Assembly (NCBI GenBank): GCA_947372005.1
Contig: CANBRV010000009.1
Span: forward strand, 1 to 19,886
DNA from: Comamonadaceae bacterium
Lineage (GTDB): Bacteria; Pseudomonadota; Gammaproteobacteria; Burkholderiales; Burkholderiaceae_C
Length of the DNA stretch: 19,886 nucleotides
Direction: 5' to 3'
The notes beneath the pieces are model-generated. The model had not been told where the DNA came from. It ran no database searches and saw nothing but the letters and a program-made list of their open reading frames with translations. Positions 7,665 through 14,600 of the stretch are shown piece by piece; position 1 is the stretch's first letter, and every line of letters starts with the position of its first letter. The translations under genes and the position numbers were made by a program.

Positions 7665-8575
7665 GTTTCATCTGCTTAGGTGCTGCGACTTGGGACACGA
7701 TTTTTCAGGTTGACGCCATTCCAGCTGCGGGTATCAAGGTACTCCCGATTCGCGCGGTGCAAGTGGCGTCAGGCATGGCAACTGCCGCTGCTATCACGAT
7801 TGCGCGCTTAGGCGGACAAGTGGAGTTGTGGACGCGCATTGGCGCGGACGCTACGGGCGAGCGTTATGCACTAGAGGTAAAGAGCGAAGGTGTCAATACG
7901 GACTTTGTTCGCCAGCATGATGGCGTGGTGACACCGTTCTCATCCATCATTGTGGACAAAGAGGGTGAGCGTGCCGTAATTCCATTTTTTGATCCTGCAT
8001 TGCCTGCTGATCCTGCTTGGTTGCCGCTGGATCACGTGGCCGCGAGTCGTGCGGTGATGACCGATATGCGTTGGCCGCGCGGTGCAGCGACTTTGCTGGC
8101 TGAGGCCAGGCGCGTGGGCGTTCCTGCTATTTTGGACGCCGACACTGCCCCGCTGGCGGATTTGCAAACCTTGGTGCCATTGGCATCACATGTGCTTTTC
8201 TCTGAGCCTGCGCTGGCAATCTATTCACATAAAACGGCACAGGTAGAAGCCTTGCTGGATGTGGCTTCCCAAGGAACGGCTGAGGTTGTAGGGGTGACGC
8301 TGGGCGCGGCTGGCGCATTGATCTGGACGCGAGCGACAGGCCAGGTTCAAAGTATCGCTGCGCCTCAGATTAAGTCTGTTGATACGCTCAATGCAGGTGA
8401 CGTGTGGCATGGCGCGTTTGCGTGGGGTTTGGTGCAACAGTGGCCGATAGAAAAAGTGGTACGTATCGCAAATTTAGCCGCTGCCATGAAGTGTGAGGTG
8501 TTTGGCGGCAGATTAGGCACACCAACTTTGGCAGAACTGGCGAAGCGAGCAAAGGCGCTAGGCCAAGCGATCTAA
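7661..8575 (+). CDS. PfkB-family carbohydrate kinase
   Basis: This 304-residue protein is a ribokinase/PfkB-family kinase, which transfers the ATP gamma-phosphate to a sugar or nucleoside hydroxyl. The N-terminal strand CLGAATWDTIFQVDAIP (residues 5-21) and the following ASGMATAAAITIARLGG (36-52) correspond to the substrate-binding start and first family signature. The second signature is DTLNAGDVWHGAFAWG (241-256), with D247 as the expected catalytic base. It differs from the common DTTGAGD by Leu-Asn in place of Thr-Gly. The best start is TTG 7661, which overlaps the upstream stop as TTGA; no in-frame ATG precedes the conserved N-terminal strand. The gene's end overlaps the convergent yaeQ end by 18 bases. 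The sugar cannot be assigned; ketohexokinase-like or sulfofructose-kinase-like relatives are possibilities only. Confidence 0.88.
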   Translation: MSFICLGAATWDTIFQVDAIPAAGIKVLPIRAVQVASGMATAAAITIARLGGQVELWTRIGADATGERYALEVKSEGVNTDFVRQHDGVVTPFSSIIVDKEGERAVIPFFDPALPADPAWLPLDHVAASRAVMTDMRWPRGAATLLAEARRVGVPAILDADTAPLADLQTLVPLASHVLFSEPALAIYSHKTAQVEALLDVASQGTAEVVGVTLGAAGALIWTRATGQVQSIAAPQIKSVDTLNAGDVWHGAFAWGLVQQWPIEKVVRIANLAAAMKCEVFGGRLGTPTLAELAKRAKALGQAI

Positions 8576-9124
8576 ACCCATGAGTTGGATGGGTGTGATT
8601 TCTACCGAGTCCGCATTGGTACTCATCCACACAGCGCCATCTTGCACCGAGACATTGAGCTGCATGCCGCGCTGGGCAAGCTTTGCCAGCGATTGACTTT
8701 GAGCCGCTTCAATTTGCCAGATGGTTAAATTACTGGCTCGCGTGAGTTTGCTGGCGATATTTTTCCACCACACATCGGTGCTGCTGGCAAAACCGTAAAC
8801 ACTGACGCGTTCGGATCGGCTTGCAGCTCTCAGTAAGCGTTTGTCGTCAGGTTGCCCGACATCAATCCAGTGCTGCACCGCCTCGGTGTAGTCCTTGTGC
8901 CATAGCGCCGGTTCATCCACATCCCAGAGGTCTTTGGCAAATTCAAGGTGACCTGCCTTGTCATCGGCAGGTACATTGAGCGCAAAAGCCAAAAGGCGAA
9001 TCATCATGCGCTCGTCGGTTTCCGAAGGGTGACGCGCAATCGTGACACTGTGATCGGCATAAACATGCCTGTCCATGTCGGCAATTTGTAATTGGGCTTT
9101 GTAGATGGTGGCTTTGAGTGACAT
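8558..9124 (-). CDS. yaeQ: YaeQ family protein
   Basis: The 188-residue product matches the YaeQ family in length and sequence order. It starts with MSLKATIYKAQLQIADMDR (residues 1-19), then has the conserved acidic segment SETDERMMIRLLAFAL (34-49), the region LWDVDEPALW (66-75) with WIDVGQPDDKRLLRAA downstream, and a C-terminal beta-rich part. YaeQ proteins adopt a PD-(D/E)XK nuclease-like fold according to structural studies, but their role is not settled; an early link to RfaH-independent haemolysin transcription in enterobacteria is weak. The acidic and Lys residues that could form such a site (E35/D37/E38, E62, D68, D91) are present, though I cannot assign an active site. It is divergent from greB across 41 bases and convergent with the sugar kinase. 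Confidence 0.92.
   Translation of the reverse strand: MSLKATIYKAQLQIADMDRHVYADHSVTIARHPSETDERMMIRLLAFALNVPADDKAGHLEFAKDLWDVDEPALWHKDYTEAVQHWIDVGQPDDKRLLRAASRSERVSVYGFASSTDVWWKNIASKLTRASNLTIWQIEAAQSQSLAKLAQRGMQLNVSVQDGAVWMSTNADSVEITPIQLMGLDRLA
8576..8594. terminator. Possible hairpin at pfkB/yaeQ convergence
   Basis: A perfect 6-bp inverted repeat, ACCCAT and ATGGGT, flanks a 7-base loop, starting one base after the sugar kinase stop and lying inside the yaeQ C-terminal codons. The minus-strand side continues TTTAG; the plus-strand side has only a short, mixed T stretch. It could be a weak terminator or a 3'-end stabilising hairpin for the kinase transcript. No proper U-tract is present, so intrinsic termination is doubtful. 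Confidence 0.25.
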
Positions 9125-9165
9125 GAAATAGCGGTGCCTAGGCTGGCTTTAAGATCGTCCATTCT
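9125..9165. promoter_or_regulatory. Divergent yaeQ/greB intergenic region with palindrome
   Basis: This 41-base gap separates the yaeQ and greB start codons and must hold, or sit inside, the control regions for both. It contains the perfect 8-bp palindrome GCCTAGGC (9136-9143) almost in its centre. A TAAGAT hexamer (9150-9155) could be a -10 for greB, but no matching -35 is at a good distance and the resulting leader would be only a few bases. No convincing ribosome binding site is seen for greB. The palindrome may be an operator or chance. Confidence 0.25.
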
Positions 9166-9678
9166 ATGAGTGATACACAAAGCCCCGCAATTAAAAACTA
9201 TCTAACCCCAAAGGGCTATGCGAGCCTGCGTGCGGAATGGCAGCAACTGATGGATGTGGAGCGCCCCAAAATTGTCGAGACGATTCATTGGGCAGCAAAA
9301 AATGGCGATCGATCTGAAAACGGCGACTATATCTACGGTAAACGTAGGCTGCGCGAGATTGACCGCCGCATTCAGTTTTTAACGAAGCGCTTGGAAATCG
9401 CCGAAGTCGTTGACGCGAGTATTCACGGCACTTCCGAGCAAATCTTCTTTGGCGCAACCGTGACCTATGCCGATGAGTCTGGCGAGGAGCGCACGGTGCA
9501 CATTGTGGGGGTGGATGAAGCTGACAGCCTAGCGGGGCAGGTGAGTTGGATTTCGCCGATTGCGAAAGCGCTGACTAAAAATCGTGTGGGCGATGTGGTT
9601 CGCTTAATGACACCCAGCGGCTGGCAAGAAGTGGAGATTTTGGCTGTGCAATATCCTCATGCGCCAATGCCTCATTAA
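9166..9678 (+). CDS. greB: Transcription elongation factor GreB
   Basis: GreB enters the secondary channel of backtracked RNA polymerase and stimulates cleavage of the displaced RNA 3' end. The 170-residue protein has the N-terminal coiled-coil finger with GDRSENGDYIYGKRRLREID (residues 47-66); the tip acids D48 and E51, which help position the catalytic metal, are intact. The run RRIQFLTKRLEIAEVVD follows, and it is the GreB pattern (with TKRL) rather than GreA. The C-terminal FKBP-like domain spans about 90-165, with VSWISPIAKAL (126-136) and VGDVV. It lies divergently from yaeQ and ends in a 4-base overlap with spoT, sharing TTAA (9675-9678). Its neighbourhood with rpoZ and spoT groups RNA-polymerase and alarmone functions, a grouping also seen in related Burkholderiales. 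Confidence 0.96.
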   Translation: MSDTQSPAIKNYLTPKGYASLRAEWQQLMDVERPKIVETIHWAAKNGDRSENGDYIYGKRRLREIDRRIQFLTKRLEIAEVVDASIHGTSEQIFFGATVTYADESGEERTVHIVGVDEADSLAGQVSWISPIAKALTKNRVGDVVRLMTPSGWQEVEILAVQYPHAPMPH

Positions 9679-11873
9679 ACCCGTACTACTTTTAGTACAA
9701 CTTTCATGCGCGCTAGGCTTGCAAGCACTTGCGTTAGGTGATCTAAGTTGCGAACAGCGATTCTGAAGCGTAGATCAGCAATGCCTGTGGTCGGTTCTTG
9801 AGTCATGTCAATATGAACAATATTGGCATCGCTTGCAGCTAGAGCAGCGGTAATTTGTGCAAGAACGCCCTGTCCATCAGAGGCGCCAATTTGAATCGGC
9901 ACAATGAAATTGCGCTCAATGTCGTCCGACCATACGGCTGGCATGATGCGATCTGCATCTTTGTGGATTAAGCGCGTGGCAACAGAGCAACTGTCTCTGT
10001 GAATAATGAGGCCTTCGCCATGCCCTAAATAACCTACGATGGCATCGCTTGGAATAGGGTGGCAGCAACTGGCCATGATCATGCTGGCAGATTCATTGCC
10101 ATCAACAATCAGTTGGTTAGGCACTGCGGAGTCGCTGCCCAGCAACATGCTGCTGGATAGCAGCAATGGGTCTGGCGTTTGCCCATGTTCCGCAAGCAGT
10201 TTTGCCAAACGCTTAGCAACAACTGTGGCCATGCGCTTGCCAAGACCAATATCGGTAAATAACTCATCCGTTTTTTTATTGCCTGTAAATCTCAAAGCCC
10301 TATCCCATATAACCTGCGAGGCAGAGTCTTGCGGTGGGATGGCTGCGTAACCCTCTGTACGCAGCGCCTGCGCGAGCAATTTGACGCCCATAGAGAGTGA
10401 TTCGCTTTGAGCTTGCGTTTTCATAAAGTGACGAATTTTGGAGCGAGCACGCCCTGTCCTTACAAATGAAAGCCATGCGGGATTAGGTCGTGAAACGGGT
10501 GCAGTGATGATTTCGATACGATCCCCGTTTTTGAGCTCGGAGCGCAATGGCGCCAGCTCACCGTTAATCTTGGCTGACATGCAGCGATCCCCAATCGTGC
10601 TGTGCACAGCGTAGGCAAAGTCCACCACCGTCGCGCCACGGGGCAGCGCCATGATGCGGTTTTTGGGTGTGAATACATAGACCGCGTCGGGAAAGAGATC
10701 GACGCGGACATGATCCCAAAACTCGGAAGCATCGACAGTTTCTTTTTGAATGTCCAGCAGGGATTGAAGCCATTGAGCGCCAATGTTGTGGCTGACTTCA
10801 GCGGCTCCATGGGCTTCATTGTTTGCATTTTTTGCTTTATAGAGCCAATGTGCCGCTACGCCCGTTTCCGCAATCCAGTGCATGGGCTCTGTACGAATTT
10901 GAAATTCGACAGTGACGCCAGAGGGCCCCACGAGCGTGGTGTGCAGCGATTGATAGCCATTGGTTTTGGGAATGGCAATATGATCTTTAAATCGCCCAGG
11001 AACAGGTTTGTAGAGCTGATGCAGCACGCCAACGGCTGTGTAGCAATCCCAGAGGTTGTCCACAATGATGCGAAAGCCAAATAGGTCGTTGATTTCTGAA
11101 AAATTCACATGCTTGTTGCGCATTTTTCGGTAAATAGAAAATAGCGTTTTTTCACGGCTAGAAATCGTGACTTTGAGTTTTGACTTGGCGAATGCGGCTT
11201 CTAAGTCTTTTTCACCTCTCAGCAGTAAATCTTTAGCACGAGCACGCGCCTTGGCAGTGGCTGTGGTAAGTGTTTGGTAGCGCCAAGGCCGTAGGTATTT
11301 AAACGAAAGGTCTTGCAGTTCGCGATACGTTTGATTGAGTCCTAGACGATGGGCAATCGGGGCATAGATGTCTTGTGTTTCACCCGCGATACGAGCCCAT
11401 TTTTCAGGCGGCGCATCACCCAGCGTGCGCATGTTGTGGGTGCGATCAGCCAGCTTGATGAGAATGACGCGTACATCAGTTGCCATCGCCAAAAGCATTT
11501 TTCTAAATGATTCGGCTTGATTTTCTTCACGCGTTGTGACGGGTAGTTTTTCTAGCTTAGTCAGTCCATCGACAAGGTCCGCGACCGTGCTACCAAAGCG
11601 CTCGATGATGTCGCGTTTATCAATTCCGCAATCTTCTAGAGCATCGTGTAGCAGAGCAGCAGATAGCGCTTGCGCATCAAGTTGCCAATCGGCACACAAC
11701 TTGGTGACTGCCAGCGGATGGGTGATGTAGGGATCGCCACTATGGCGCATCTGCCCAAGATGCAGCTCATCAGCCCAGCGATAAGCCTGACGCACGGTCT
11801 CAATGCCGTGGCTATCTAAGTATTGAATCTTGGCGAGTAACGAGGCGAAGCTCGCGGCATCGGCTTTTGCCAT
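9675..11873 (-). CDS. spoT: Bifunctional (p)ppGpp synthetase/hydrolase, SpoT type
   Basis: This 732-residue long-form RSH protein makes and degrades (p)ppGpp. Numbering here is from a GTG one codon upstream. The hydrolase domain is intact, with H53 in YITHP, HD at 77-78 and ED at 81-82 in LLHDALEDC, and DRTHNM (144-149). The synthetase domain has the SREKTLFSIYRKM segment (240-252), an RxK motif typical of bifunctional enzymes, plus GYQSLHTT (307-314) and VEFQIRTE (323-330). A TGS domain follows (about 393-458), then SCCHPIP near 603-609 (zinc-finger/RIS-like region) and a C-terminal ACT domain (about 656-733). Intact HDxxED argues for SpoT rather than a hydrolase-dead RelA. ATG 11873 and GTG 11876 are adjacent; ATG is preferred. 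It is the last gene of yicC-gmk-rpoZ-spoT, nine bases after rpoZ. Confidence 0.95.
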   Translation of the reverse strand: MAKADAASFASLLAKIQYLDSHGIETVRQAYRWADELHLGQMRHSGDPYITHPLAVTKLCADWQLDAQALSAALLHDALEDCGIDKRDIIERFGSTVADLVDGLTKLEKLPVTTREENQAESFRKMLLAMATDVRVILIKLADRTHNMRTLGDAPPEKWARIAGETQDIYAPIAHRLGLNQTYRELQDLSFKYLRPWRYQTLTTATAKARARAKDLLLRGEKDLEAAFAKSKLKVTISSREKTLFSIYRKMRNKHVNFSEINDLFGFRIIVDNLWDCYTAVGVLHQLYKPVPGRFKDHIAIPKTNGYQSLHTTLVGPSGVTVEFQIRTEPMHWIAETGVAAHWLYKAKNANNEAHGAAEVSHNIGAQWLQSLLDIQKETVDASEFWDHVRVDLFPDAVYVFTPKNRIMALPRGATVVDFAYAVHSTIGDRCMSAKINGELAPLRSELKNGDRIEIITAPVSRPNPAWLSFVRTGRARSKIRHFMKTQAQSESLSMGVKLLAQALRTEGYAAIPPQDSASQVIWDRALRFTGNKKTDELFTDIGLGKRMATVVAKRLAKLLAEHGQTPDPLLLSSSMLLGSDSAVPNQLIVDGNESASMIMASCCHPIPSDAIVGYLGHGEGLIIHRDSCSVATRLIHKDADRIMPAVWSDDIERNFIVPIQIGASDGQGVLAQITAALAASDANIVHIDMTQEPTTGIADLRFRIAVRNLDHLTQVLASLARMKVVLKVVRV
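9683..9698. terminator. Possible hairpin at greB/spoT convergence
   Basis: GTACTA and TAGTAC form a perfect 6-bp inverted repeat around a 4-base loop (CTTT), five bases after the greB stop and within the last codons of spoT. The stem is A/T-rich and neither strand has a clear U-tract after it, although the plus strand continues AACTTTC. It may be a weak bidirectional 3'-end signal; termination is unproven. Confidence 0.25.
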
Positions 11874-11882
11874 CACTCGCTT

Positions 11883-12083
11883 TTAGACGACTTTGCGCAG
11901 CATCTCAACGCCGATGTGGCCTTCTGCGATTTCGCGCAGTGCCGTAACGGCAGGCTTATTTTTACCAGCGACCTTCGGTGTATGACCTTGGCTCAGCATG
12001 CGCGCACGATAAGTGGCACTAAGTACCAATTCAAAACGATTGGGGATTTTTTTCAAGCAGTCTTCGACAGTAATGCGGGCCAT
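11883..12083 (-). CDS. rpoZ: RNA polymerase omega subunit
   Basis: Omega assists folding and assembly of the beta-prime subunit and, with it, forms one of the ppGpp-binding sites in proteobacterial RNA polymerase. The 66-residue product begins with MARITVEDCLKKIPNRFEL (residues 1-19), the near-invariant omega start, and continues with VLSATYRARMLSQG (20-33) and the conserved TALREIAEG (47-55). The length fits short betaproteobacterial omegas. The start ATG lies eight bases after the gmk stop, and the stop lies nine bases before the spoT ATG. Co-transcription with gmk and spoT is conserved from gamma- to betaproteobacteria. No independent promoter is evident in the small gap. Confidence 0.96.
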   Translation of the reverse strand: MARITVEDCLKKIPNRFELVLSATYRARMLSQGHTPKVAGKNKPAVTALREIAEGHIGVEMLRKVV

Positions 12084-12091
12084 GATGATTT

Positions 12092-12712
12092 TTATATAAG
12101 TTTGAGTGCTGATAGGGTATCCGCGCGGGCTTTTCGTAGTGCCGAAAATGTAAGTCGCTGTGCGTGGACAATGGCTTTGAGATCAAATAATGCACTCTCA
12201 AAAACTTCATTGATTATAACGAAGTCAAAGACGTGCGCTTGGGCCATCTCGTCTTCAGCATTACGCATGCGCAGATCAATTTTGTCGGGAGCATCTTCAC
12301 CGCGCCGCTCAATGCGCGCTCGCAGCTCTTCTAGGCTAGGCGGCAAGATGAAGATAGAAATGCTATTTTCAAAGACTTTTTTGACTTGAAAAGCGCCCTG
12401 ATAGTCAATTTCTAGGATGACATCGCCACCAGCAGATATACGCTGCTCAATCGCGGCCTTGCTTGTTCCTGACCGGTGTCCGTGTACATGCGCCCACTCG
12501 ATAAATGCCTTATCCGCAATCATCTGGTCAAACTCAGCATCACTCACAAAGTGATATTCACGACCGTCTTTTTCTTGACCACGGGGTGCACGAGTGGTGT
12601 GTGAAATGGAGGGTTGGACGACGCGGTCTAATTCGCGTAGCGCCTTAACTAGGCTGGATTTGCCAGCCCCACTGGGCGCAGCGACGATAAAGAGGTTTCC
12701 AGGGTAATCCAT
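12092..12712 (-). CDS. gmk: Guanylate kinase
   Basis: Gmk phosphorylates GMP (and dGMP) to GDP with ATP in the cytosol, supplying GTP and hence the substrate for (p)ppGpp. The 206-residue protein has the P-loop APSGAGKSS (residues 12-20), the GMP-binding block SHTTRAPRGQEKDGREYHF (37-55) with R41 and Y53, and the segment EIDYQGAFQV (101-110), which holds the conserved Asp before the Gln-Gly. The lid arginines are in RARIERRGED (131-140). All expected residues are present. It starts three bases after yicC ends and is followed by rpoZ after eight bases. The co-location with SpoT places a nucleotide source and an alarmone enzyme on one transcript. Confidence 0.97.
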   Translation of the reverse strand: MDYPGNLFIVAAPSGAGKSSLVKALRELDRVVQPSISHTTRAPRGQEKDGREYHFVSDAEFDQMIADKAFIEWAHVHGHRSGTSKAAIEQRISAGGDVILEIDYQGAFQVKKVFENSISIFILPPSLEELRARIERRGEDAPDKIDLRMRNAEDEMAQAHVFDFVIINEVFESALFDLKAIVHAQRLTFSALRKARADTLSALKLI

Positions 12713-12715
12713 TTT

Positions 12716-13630
12716 TTACTCGATGTTTTGAACTTGCTCGCGCAGCTGTTCGATCAGCACTTTCATTTCAACTGCAATTTTGGTGGTTTGTAGCGTGGCT
12801 GACTTTGAACCTAATGTGTTGGCTTCACGGTGCAGCTCTTGAATTAAAAACTCTAATCGCTTCCCCATTTCTTGCCCTTTTTTGTCGTTGGCACGTGTAA
12901 GCACGTTTTCAATCTCAGCGAGATGCGAGCCTAAGCGATCCACTTCTTCAGTCACATCGACTCTGATGGCAAAGGCTGTCGCCTCAGAGAGCGCGCGCTC
13001 CTCGGCAACACTCGCACTTATTTTGCCGCCACTATCCTGCATGGCATCGCTAAATTTTTGCAAAAACCGTTGACGTTGTTGTTCCACCAAGGCGGGGACT
13101 AGCGGAGCGACTTCATCCCGCAAACGGCGCAGCGCCTTCGTTTGTTCCAGCATGGCTTGCACTAGCTTTCCGCCTTCTAAAGCCCTTGCTTGCATAAACT
13201 CTTGCAAAACACGTTGCATGAGAGTCAGTACATCAGCTTCGCTAGCGGTTTCGCTATTGGTTTCACTTTTGGATGACGCTAGTGTGATGATTTCAGCGAC
13301 TGATAGCGGCAGTGCGCTAGGGGCGAAGCTATGAATCTGAGATTGCTGCGCGAGCAGACTTTGGATACGCGAGGCGGTGATCGGGTTGGTGCTTGCATCA
13401 GTATTGATGCTTTGATAGCCCAGTTTGACCTCGCATTTGCCGCGCTTGAGTTGGCTAGCGACTAATTCACGCAGCTTTGCTTCGACATGCCGATAGCTAT
13501 CGGGTAGTTTGAAGCTGAGATCTAAAAAGCGGCTATTGACGCTACGAATATCAATAGTGATAGTTTGAGACGTGCCTAGTGCTTCTGTACCTGTGGCAAA
13601 TCCTGTCATGCTGTAAACTGCGCCGTTCAT
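12716..13630 (-). CDS. yicC: YicC family endoribonuclease
   Basis: The 304-residue product matches the YicC family, which has an N-terminal YicC-like domain and a C-terminal DUF1732 domain. E. coli YicC was shown to be an endoribonuclease able to act on small RNAs such as RyhB. The conserved start MTGFATG is at residues 8-14, preceded by MNGAVYS. The family C-terminal block GKRLEFLIQELHREANTLG (258-276) is intact and ends with MKVLIEQLREQVQNIE. Start ATG 13630 has AGAGA just upstream on the coding strand, though close to it; ATG 13609 (MTGF) is an alternative. It heads the gmk-rpoZ-spoT group and its start is only 10 bases from that of the divergent kinase gene, so the two promoters must overlap or sit inside the opposite gene. 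Confidence 0.94.
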   Translation of the reverse strand: MNGAVYSMTGFATGTEALGTSQTITIDIRSVNSRFLDLSFKLPDSYRHVEAKLRELVASQLKRGKCEVKLGYQSINTDASTNPITASRIQSLLAQQSQIHSFAPSALPLSVAEIITLASSKSETNSETASEADVLTLMQRVLQEFMQARALEGGKLVQAMLEQTKALRRLRDEVAPLVPALVEQQRQRFLQKFSDAMQDSGGKISASVAEERALSEATAFAIRVDVTEEVDRLGSHLAEIENVLTRANDKKGQEMGKRLEFLIQELHREANTLGSKSATLQTTKIAVEMKVLIEQLREQVQNIE

Positions 13631-13640
13631 TTCTCTGATT

Positions 13641-14600
13641 ATGTCAAAAACAAAGCCCGCCGCCCTACCTGTTGATACGCTGATTGGCGGTTACCGCATT
13701 GTGCGCAAGCTTTCAGTGGGTGGATTTGGCGTTGTTTATTTGGCAAAAGATAAAAATGACGCATGGGTAGCGATTAAAGAATACCTACCATCGTCCTTGG
13801 TGACGCGTCTCGAGGGCGAACTGCTACCTAGAGTTGCTGATGAAAAATTATCACTGTACTGGTTAGGTTTAAAGAGTTTTTTTGAAGAGGGGCGTGCCCT
13901 TGCGCAAATTTCGCATCCGGCGATTGTGGGCGTGCAGAATTTTTTTAGAGCTAACGAGACTATTTATATGGTGATGAACTATCTGCAAGGCGCTACCTTG
14001 CAAGAGTTCATTTTGACGGCGCGTGATTTAAAGCGCGACAAAATTTTTCGCGAATCTACCATTCGGTCGCTATTTGACGAAATCTTGCACGGACTGCGCA
14101 TCGTGCATCAGTCCAAGATGCTGCATCTTGATATCAAACCTGCCAACCTCATCATTACCATCAGCAACAAGCCTGTGTTAATTGACTTTGGCGCAGCGCG
14201 GCAGGTCATCAATAAAAAACAAGACGCGTCGATGCGTCCTATGTACACGCCAGGTTTTGCTGCACCTGAGATGTACCAGCGCGATGGCGAGATTGGTCCT
14301 TGGACCGATATCTATGCCATTGGCGCCTGTATTTTTGCGTGCATGCATGGTTATCCACCCGTGGATGCCGCTAGCCGCACAACAAAGGATAAGTTGAGCG
14401 TCGTGCTATCGCGTTCGCGCGGTGTGTACTCGGACAATTTGATTGAACTCGTTCAATGGTGCATGGCGCTTGATCCGCACGCGCGGCCGCAGTCTGTTTT
14501 TGCGTTGCAAAAGCAATTGGCCGATTTATCTAATTTACGTTATCAAGAAAAAACACTCACGGATCGATTACGTGCAGGGATTGGGAAGCTTATTTCATGA
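13641..14600 (+). CDS. Eukaryotic-type Ser/Thr protein kinase
   Basis: This 319-residue protein is almost all kinase domain, with no membrane helix and no PASTA or other sensor domain. The glycine loop is LSVGGFGVVY (residues 24-33), the ATP-anchoring lysine is K46 in AIKEYLP, and a paired glutamate lies in FFEEGRALAQI (81-91). The catalytic loop is HLDIKPANL (162-170) with D164 and N169, DFG is at 183-185 by sequence IDFGAAR, and APE is at 208-210. The HRD arginine is Leu163, making it a non-RD kinase, a class usually not controlled by activation-loop phosphorylation. Its stop overlaps the start of a PP2C phosphatase, the expected opposing enzyme. No ribosome binding site is obvious. Substrates are unknown; the flanking RNA and nucleotide genes are suggestive only. 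Confidence 0.93.
   Translation: MSKTKPAALPVDTLIGGYRIVRKLSVGGFGVVYLAKDKNDAWVAIKEYLPSSLVTRLEGELLPRVADEKLSLYWLGLKSFFEEGRALAQISHPAIVGVQNFFRANETIYMVMNYLQGATLQEFILTARDLKRDKIFRESTIRSLFDEILHGLRIVHQSKMLHLDIKPANLIITISNKPVLIDFGAARQVINKKQDASMRPMYTPGFAAPEMYQRDGEIGPWTDIYAIGACIFACMHGYPPVDAASRTTKDKLSVVLSRSRGVYSDNLIELVQWCMALDPHARPQSVFALQKQLADLSNLRYQEKTLTDRLRAGIGKLIS

Noticed and set aside
10602..11084. Open reading frame of 160 codons on the plus strand inside spoT
   Set aside because: It overlaps the synthetase and TGS domains of an intact SpoT and has no recognisable motif.
11916..12389. Open reading frame of 157 codons antisense to rpoZ and gmk
   Set aside because: It crosses two conserved genes, and its Ser/Arg-rich translation looks like an antisense artefact.
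13631..13655. TTGACA (complement of 13642-13647) as a -35 for yicC
   Set aside because: No -10 element lies 16-18 bases downstream, and transcription would start inside the yicC coding sequence.
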